Shown: one piece after another, positions 60,342 to 64,000 of the stretch | How positions within the stretch are numbered: the first letter of the stretch is position 1 | How the letters are laid out: the number at the start of each line of letters is the position of its first letter | NCBI RefSeq assembly: GCF_000014885.1 | Contig: NC_011566.1 | Location: forward strand, 2,647,501 to 2,711,500 | Length of the DNA stretch: 64,000 nt | Origin: Shewanella piezotolerans WP3 | Lineage (GTDB): Bacteria > Pseudomonadota > Gammaproteobacteria > Enterobacterales > Shewanellaceae | Direction of reading: 5' to 3' | Position numbers and translations under genes: made by a program | The notes under the pieces: model-generated | The model's database searches: none | The model's input: only the letters and a program-made list of their open reading frames with translations | Told to the model about the DNA's origin: nothing

Positions 60342-61280
60342 ATGTCCGAAGAATTAACACCAGAACAGATCTCTCGAACCAATAAGCTGCAAAAGCGTTT
60401 GCGCTCTGAAGTTGGTAAAGCAATAGGCGATTACAACATGATCGAAGAAGGCGATCGTGTCATGTGCTGCTTATCCGGTGGTAAAGATAGTTATGCTATG
60501 CTCGACATTCTGGTTAACCTTCAGCAACGTGCACCGATTAAATTTGAGATAGTCGCAGTTAACCTCGATCAAAAACAACCAGGCTTTCCTGAAGAGATTT
60601 TACCAGCTTATCTTGATAAGCTCGGTGTCGCTTATCATATCTTAGAGAAAGATACCTATTCGATCGTAAGAGACAAAATTCCAGAAGGTAAGACAACCTG
60701 TTCGTTATGCTCACGCTTACGTCGTGGTACTCTTTATGGTTTTGCTCAAAAAATTGGCGCAACCAAAATAGCTCTTGGCCACCATAGAGATGACATCATT
60801 GAGACCCTATTTTTGAACATGTTCTTTGCCGGTAAAATGAAAGCTATGCCGCCAAAGCTGTTGTCTGACGATGGTGCCAACATGGTCATACGCCCTCTTG
60901 CCTATAGTCGCGAGAAAGATATTGCAGAATATGCAGAGTTAAAGCAGTTTCCTATTATCCCTTGTAACCTTTGTGGCTCCCAGGAAAACCTTAAACGCGC
61001 AGCAGTAAAAGAGATGTTAGTTCAGTGGGATAGAGATTTCCCAGGCCGTATAGAAACAATCTTTACAGCGATGCAACACACAGCTCCGTCTCAGGGTGTT
61101 GACAGAGAAAAGTTTGATTTCCTAGCGTTAGAGAGAAATGCTGACGCCCCTTTAAAAGGTGATGTAGCAGAATCCGACCTACCCGCTTTTGATTTTGTAG
61201 ATATCGCTAATAATGGCCACATTGATTTAGATAAAGCTGCCCGTATCGATGTTGTCAGTACTTATAGTCCACATAGCTAG
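60342..61280 (+). CDS. ttcA: tRNA 2-thiocytidine synthetase TtcA
   Basis: TtcA adds sulfur to C32 of certain tRNAs using an Fe-S cluster. At 312 residues it has the PP-loop CLSGGKDSYAML, CSLCSRLRRG and PCNLCGSQENLKR, whose Cys residues bind the cluster. The N-terminal NKLQKRLRSEVGKAIGDYNMIEEGD matches E. coli. The start codon directly follows a terminator T-run, so no normal ribosome site can be recognised. Confidence 0.94.
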   Translation: MSEELTPEQISRTNKLQKRLRSEVGKAIGDYNMIEEGDRVMCCLSGGKDSYAMLDILVNLQQRAPIKFEIVAVNLDQKQPGFPEEILPAYLDKLGVAYHILEKDTYSIVRDKIPEGKTTCSLCSRLRRGTLYGFAQKIGATKIALGHHRDDIIETLFLNMFFAGKMKAMPPKLLSDDGANMVIRPLAYSREKDIAEYAELKQFPIIPCNLCGSQENLKRAAVKEMLVQWDRDFPGRIETIFTAMQHTAPSQGVDREKFDFLALERNADAPLKGDVAESDLPAFDFVDIANNGHIDLDKAARIDVVSTYSPHS

Positions 61281-61296
61281 ACTGATTAAAGCCATT

Positions 61297-61326
61297 AAAA
61301 AAGCCCTCTATTAAGAGGGCTTTTTG
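61297..61326. terminator. Terminator after ttcA
   Basis: AAAAAGCCCTCT and AGAGGGCTTTTT form a perfect stem around TATTA. Confidence 0.9.
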
Positions 61327-61405
61327 TTACGCTATCAGTTACTAGTGAGCCGTCCAGGGGCTAATGACCTTGGGTGACTGAGTAAACTCAATAGACTTTA
61401 ATTGT

Positions 61406-61963
61406 TCAATGACGTCCCTTGGCTAAACGATAAGTACCACTTACCGGTATTTGCTTGCCATCTAACGTCATGATTACTTCAGTACCAAACTCTAGGTTTA
61501 GACCCGCGATGTCTGATGAGAAGTAACGCATAGGAAATCCCTGCATTTGGTTTAATAAGGCGTCCATCTCGGACTGTATTTGCAATAACTCTGATGCCTC
61601 ATAGGCTAGCTTGGTATTCTTGGCTCTAACCTGCATGGCGATAGCACAAGAGTTCGCATCGCCATCGACATTAAGATTGACCAATGCCCGATCAGATTTT
61701 AACTTCACATCGTAGGGTAAAAATATTCTTTGCTCTTTCGTTATTGTTAGAGGGTAAGATTCTTTCTCTGTGGTGATAGTGCCATCAATCACTTTACAGT
61801 CATTTGCTTTCGACACAGAAAAAGCAACTTCAACGAGTTGATAATTCCCCTTGTTAACTTGTTTAAGGCGTTGATAGAACCCTTGGTACTCTAGTGATAT
61901 AGGTTCAGCGTGTACCGCTGAACAACTTAGAATAATAAGGCTAAGCAGCAGGTGTTTTTTCAT
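61406..61963 (-). CDS. Small periplasmic protein, DUF2987-like
   Basis: The 185-residue protein has a signal peptide (about 1-19, ending in VHA). It then has LEYQGFYQRLKQVNKGNYQLVEVAFSV and one Cys pair. It resembles the DUF2987 proteins of Shewanella relatives; this is from memory. It overlaps the upstream Bax-like gene by 23 bases, so the two are translated as a unit and may act together at the cell wall. Confidence 0.7.
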   Translation of the reverse strand: MKKHLLLSLIILSCSAVHAEPISLEYQGFYQRLKQVNKGNYQLVEVAFSVSKANDCKVIDGTITTEKESYPLTITKEQRIFLPYDVKLKSDRALVNLNVDGDANSCAIAMQVRAKNTKLAYEASELLQIQSEMDALLNQMQGFPMRYFSSDIAGLNLEFGTEVIMTLDGKQIPVSGTYRLAKGRH

Positions 61964-62768
61964 TTTTGTCCACTAAATACGGTTGATTTTGACGTAACAT
62001 TTCAAGCAACTCATCAATATAAGCTTCTTGTCTTTCTGAATAATTAACTAAGCCATACACTAGTTTTTCTGCCGTAGGCACTTGGTTATCTGCACGCATA
62101 TCCGCTCGAATAGACCTAAACACGGAGTAAGCAGCGTTTGAGTTTAAGTTGCGCATATAAGAAGCGACTGAGTCTTCTACTGTTTTGAAAACAGCGACTT
62201 CATGCGATAAACCTGTTGTACGCGATTGTGGTACTAATCCACAACCCTTTCTAAAGCACCATTGACCGAAGAAATTTAGACCTTCCCTAGCAAAACGAGA
62301 ACTGCCCCACCCGGTTTCATTGGCAGCTTGAATCAATACCATTTGTTCTGGAACCACATCAACCCGAACTAATAGCTTATCAATTGTGTTACTGTTGATG
62401 CGCCTTGAGGTATATTGATACTTTTCGGCTATCTGTTGTAGACGAAATTCGTCCGCATCAGTCAATTGTTTATCACTTTCTATTTGGCTCTTAATGCCAA
62501 GTAGAAACTCTCGTTCAGCTTTGATAACTGCATTTTGGTGCTTGACTGATGGACGCAGAAAATCGAAAAATGCCTTCTTTTTCGCTTTAATATCTTTAAT
62601 CTCACTAAAATTAGGCACCTTACTCTCGATAGCAGAGTTCTTAATTGCTTTACCTAATCGCAAGTTCTCACTTTCTTGTTCGGGGATCAGTGTTAGCCTA
62701 ACAAGTAAAAAACCACCTATAACAACGCCAAAAGCGATGGTAAACAAACCTACTTTACCTGTCTTCAC
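61941..62768 (-). CDS. Bax-like N-acetylglucosaminidase-domain protein
   Basis: The 275-residue protein has an N-terminal TM segment or signal anchor (about 7-27). The glucosaminidase-family segment is PEQMVLIQAANETGWGSSRFAREGLNFFGQWCF, with catalytic Glu in NETGWG. FKTVEDSVASYMRNLNSNAAY follows. It matches E. coli Bax and is predicted to cut peptidoglycan glycan strands in the periplasm. Confidence 0.87.
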   Translation of the reverse strand: MKTGKVGLFTIAFGVVIGGFLLVRLTLIPEQESENLRLGKAIKNSAIESKVPNFSEIKDIKAKKKAFFDFLRPSVKHQNAVIKAEREFLLGIKSQIESDKQLTDADEFRLQQIAEKYQYTSRRINSNTIDKLLVRVDVVPEQMVLIQAANETGWGSSRFAREGLNFFGQWCFRKGCGLVPQSRTTGLSHEVAVFKTVEDSVASYMRNLNSNAAYSVFRSIRADMRADNQVPTAEKLVYGLVNYSERQEAYIDELLEMLRQNQPYLVDKNEKTPAA

Positions 62769-62924
62769 TGCACGCCCTCTAAAAATACAAAATATGTTAA
62801 GTCTTATTATCTAATTTTGTATTATATGACAGCTAGGATCAGATTTCATCGCGAAAAATTCTGTTTAAGTCGTTATAATGCCAATAAGAATTAAAATACT
62901 TGGGTATTCAGGAAGGAGGCCCTT

Positions 62925-63839
62925 TTGAAAAACAATGCACTCAATCAATATCAACATGTTGTCGCCATTGGTGGAGGACATGGTTTAGGGCGTGTATTAT
63001 CAACACTGTCGTTTCTTGGTCCGAAATTAACAGGGATTGTCGCTACGACGGATAATGGCGGTTCGACGGGAAGATTGCGCGCAGAAAAAGACTGTATCGC
63101 TTGGGGCGACCTGCGTAACTGCCTTACTCAACTTTCTAAAAAACCATCTGTCGGTTCACTGATGTTTGAATACCGTTTTAATGGTGAAAGTGAGCTTAAT
63201 GGTCACAATCTTGGCAATTTGATGCTGACAGCATTAGATGAGCTTTGTGTCAGGCCTCTCGAAGCAATCAATTTAGTTCGCCAATTTTTAAACATTGAAA
63301 CACGATTAATACCAATGTCTGAAGAGCCCACTCACCTAGTCGCCATGGAAGCGTGTGGACGAAGTGTTTTTGGTGAGATCAATGTTGACAAAATGGAAGA
63401 TACCCCGATTGCTCTGTCACTTGATCCTATAGTTCAAGCCACCTGTGAAGCTTGTGAAGCGATAAGAGAAGCTGACATCATTATTCTCGGGCCTGGTAGT
63501 TTCTTAACCAGTATTATGCCGCCGTTGCTACTACCAAAAATAGCCAAGGCCCTAGCTGAGTCAAATGCTGAAGTGATATTAATCGATAATTTAACCGAAG
63601 AACCGTCACCGATAGCCAATTGTGGTTTAGCGCAAAAACTTGACTGGTGTCATCAAGTGTTGGGCCTGAAGATCGTAGATAAAGTATTGCGCCATGGGGA
63701 TACACCATCACAAGACGGATATATCAGCTACTACCCGTTAAGAAGTAGCCATCACCGTGGTTTACATGACAAAAGAGCCTTAGCTACTGCATTAGCTGAA
63801 ATGATCCCCGACAAACTTACACAGCTAGAAAATACATAA
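62925..63839 (+). CDS. YvcK/YbhK-family nucleotide-sugar-binding protein
   Basis: The 304-residue protein has the CofD/YvcK fold: VVAIGGGHGLGRVLSTL, TTDNGGSTGRLR, WGDLRNCL, FNGESELNGHNLGNLMLTA and ADIIILGPGSFLTSI. YvcK homologues bind UDP-GlcNAc and influence cell-wall metabolism and growth on gluconeogenic carbon. The start is TTG, supported by the strong site GGAAGGAGG five to six bases upstream; the nearest ATG is out of frame. It is divergent from the Bax-like gene. Confidence 0.92.
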   Translation: MKNNALNQYQHVVAIGGGHGLGRVLSTLSFLGPKLTGIVATTDNGGSTGRLRAEKDCIAWGDLRNCLTQLSKKPSVGSLMFEYRFNGESELNGHNLGNLMLTALDELCVRPLEAINLVRQFLNIETRLIPMSEEPTHLVAMEACGRSVFGEINVDKMEDTPIALSLDPIVQATCEACEAIREADIIILGPGSFLTSIMPPLLLPKIAKALAESNAEVILIDNLTEEPSPIANCGLAQKLDWCHQVLGLKIVDKVLRHGDTPSQDGYISYYPLRSSHHRGLHDKRALATALAEMIPDKLTQLENT

Positions 63840-63866
63840 AAAAAGGACCCTAAGGGTCCTTTTTTA
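63839..63866. terminator. Bidirectional terminator
   Basis: AAAAAGGACCCT and AGGGTCCTTTTTT form a stem between the convergent YvcK-family and aminotransferase genes. Confidence 0.9.
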
Positions 63867-63882
63867 CTACAGTCAAAATTCT

Positions 63883-64000
63883 TTATAGCACTGCTGCAAT
63901 AGCCTTACATATGTTAGGCATATTGGTTTTTGTCATACCTGCAACACTAATGCGTCCAGAACCGACAATATAGACCCCAAACTCATTTTTCAATCGGGAT
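63883..64000 (-). CDS. tyrB: Aromatic/aspartate aminotransferase, 3' end (partial)
   Basis: The minus-strand frame entering from the right edge reads RLKNEFGVYIVGSGRISVAG then MTKTNMPNICKAIAAVL and stop. This is the C-terminus of class I aminotransferases of the TyrB/AspC type, where the Arg in GSGR binds the substrate carboxylate. The rest lies outside the window, so TyrB against AspC is a judgement. Confidence 0.75.
   Translation of the reverse strand, partial: SRLKNEFGVYIVGSGRISVAGMTKTNMPNICKAIAAVL

Noticed and set aside
1..64000. CRISPR array or toxin-antitoxin pair
   Set aside because: No regularly spaced direct repeats were seen, and no adjacent gene pair had recognisable toxin and antitoxin motifs.

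Overview
The window looks like a chromosomal segment from a marine gammaproteobacterium of the order Alteromonadales (Colwellia, Thalassotalea, Psychrosphaera or Shewanella-like). The evidence is an AT-leaning composition, a divergent gapA-2/gapA-3-type GAPDH locus, the tusDCB-tusE cluster next to a YccA-type protein, divergent punR/punC, and a cbb3 oxidase cluster followed by fnr, uspE and ttcA. Species cannot be fixed from the sequence alone. A near-consensus dif site at about 47.46 kb places the window in the replication terminus region.

Layout. 0-12 kb holds a secreted M6-type metalloprotease, a kinase-like phosphotransferase, a glycine-zipper protein, an M1 peptidase coupled to a small exported partner, a membrane protein, and a GNAT/FAD-oxidoreductase pair. 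12-16 kb holds two GAPDH genes around a lipoprotein gene; the long GAPDH carries a one-base frameshift near its 5' end. 16.5-22 kb holds a tRNA Gly-Cys-Leu cluster, a small inverted-repeat element, the tus operon for 2-thiouridine sulfur relay, the punR/punC purine efflux pair and tRNA-Ser. 22-34 kb holds an RND efflux pump with its adaptor, a SEC-C protein, manganese pyrophosphatase ppaC, a Lon-like protease and a long U32 protein. 34-39.4 kb is a mixed block of acetyltransferases, AraC and LysR regulators, a DsbA-like protein and an NAD(P)-binding protein.

39.74-47.49 kb is a complete-looking integrated filamentous phage (inovirus) of about 7.7 kb. It has a Phage_GPA/HUH replication protein, a ssDNA-binding protein, a 44-residue major coat protein, several tiny membrane proteins, a pIII-like adsorption protein, a pVI-like protein and a Zot/pI assembly ATPase. 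It encodes no integrase. It lies between dif-type sites and carries an inverted dif-like pair able to fold into a hairpin, as expected for a phage that integrates through host XerC/XerD. A divergent XRE repressor, a 17-bp-stem hairpin and an inverted operator-like pair lie between the attachment region and the replication gene.

Right of dif come a non-coding kilobase, a tyrosine recombinase with a small Cys-rich partner, and a 282-bp MITE with perfect 20-bp terminal repeats. Then comes the microaerobic respiration block: an exported lipoprotein, ccoNOQP, fixH, the copper ATPase ccoI, ccoS, a SafE-like protein, fnr, uspE and ttcA. A perfect FNR palindrome with a correctly spaced -10 precedes ccoN, so the regulator encoded downstream probably controls the oxidase. 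The window ends with a DUF2987-like protein, a Bax-like glucosaminidase, a YvcK/YbhK-family protein and the 3' end of an aromatic aminotransferase gene.

Most protein calls rest on recognised motifs and remembered family sequences, not on database searches.
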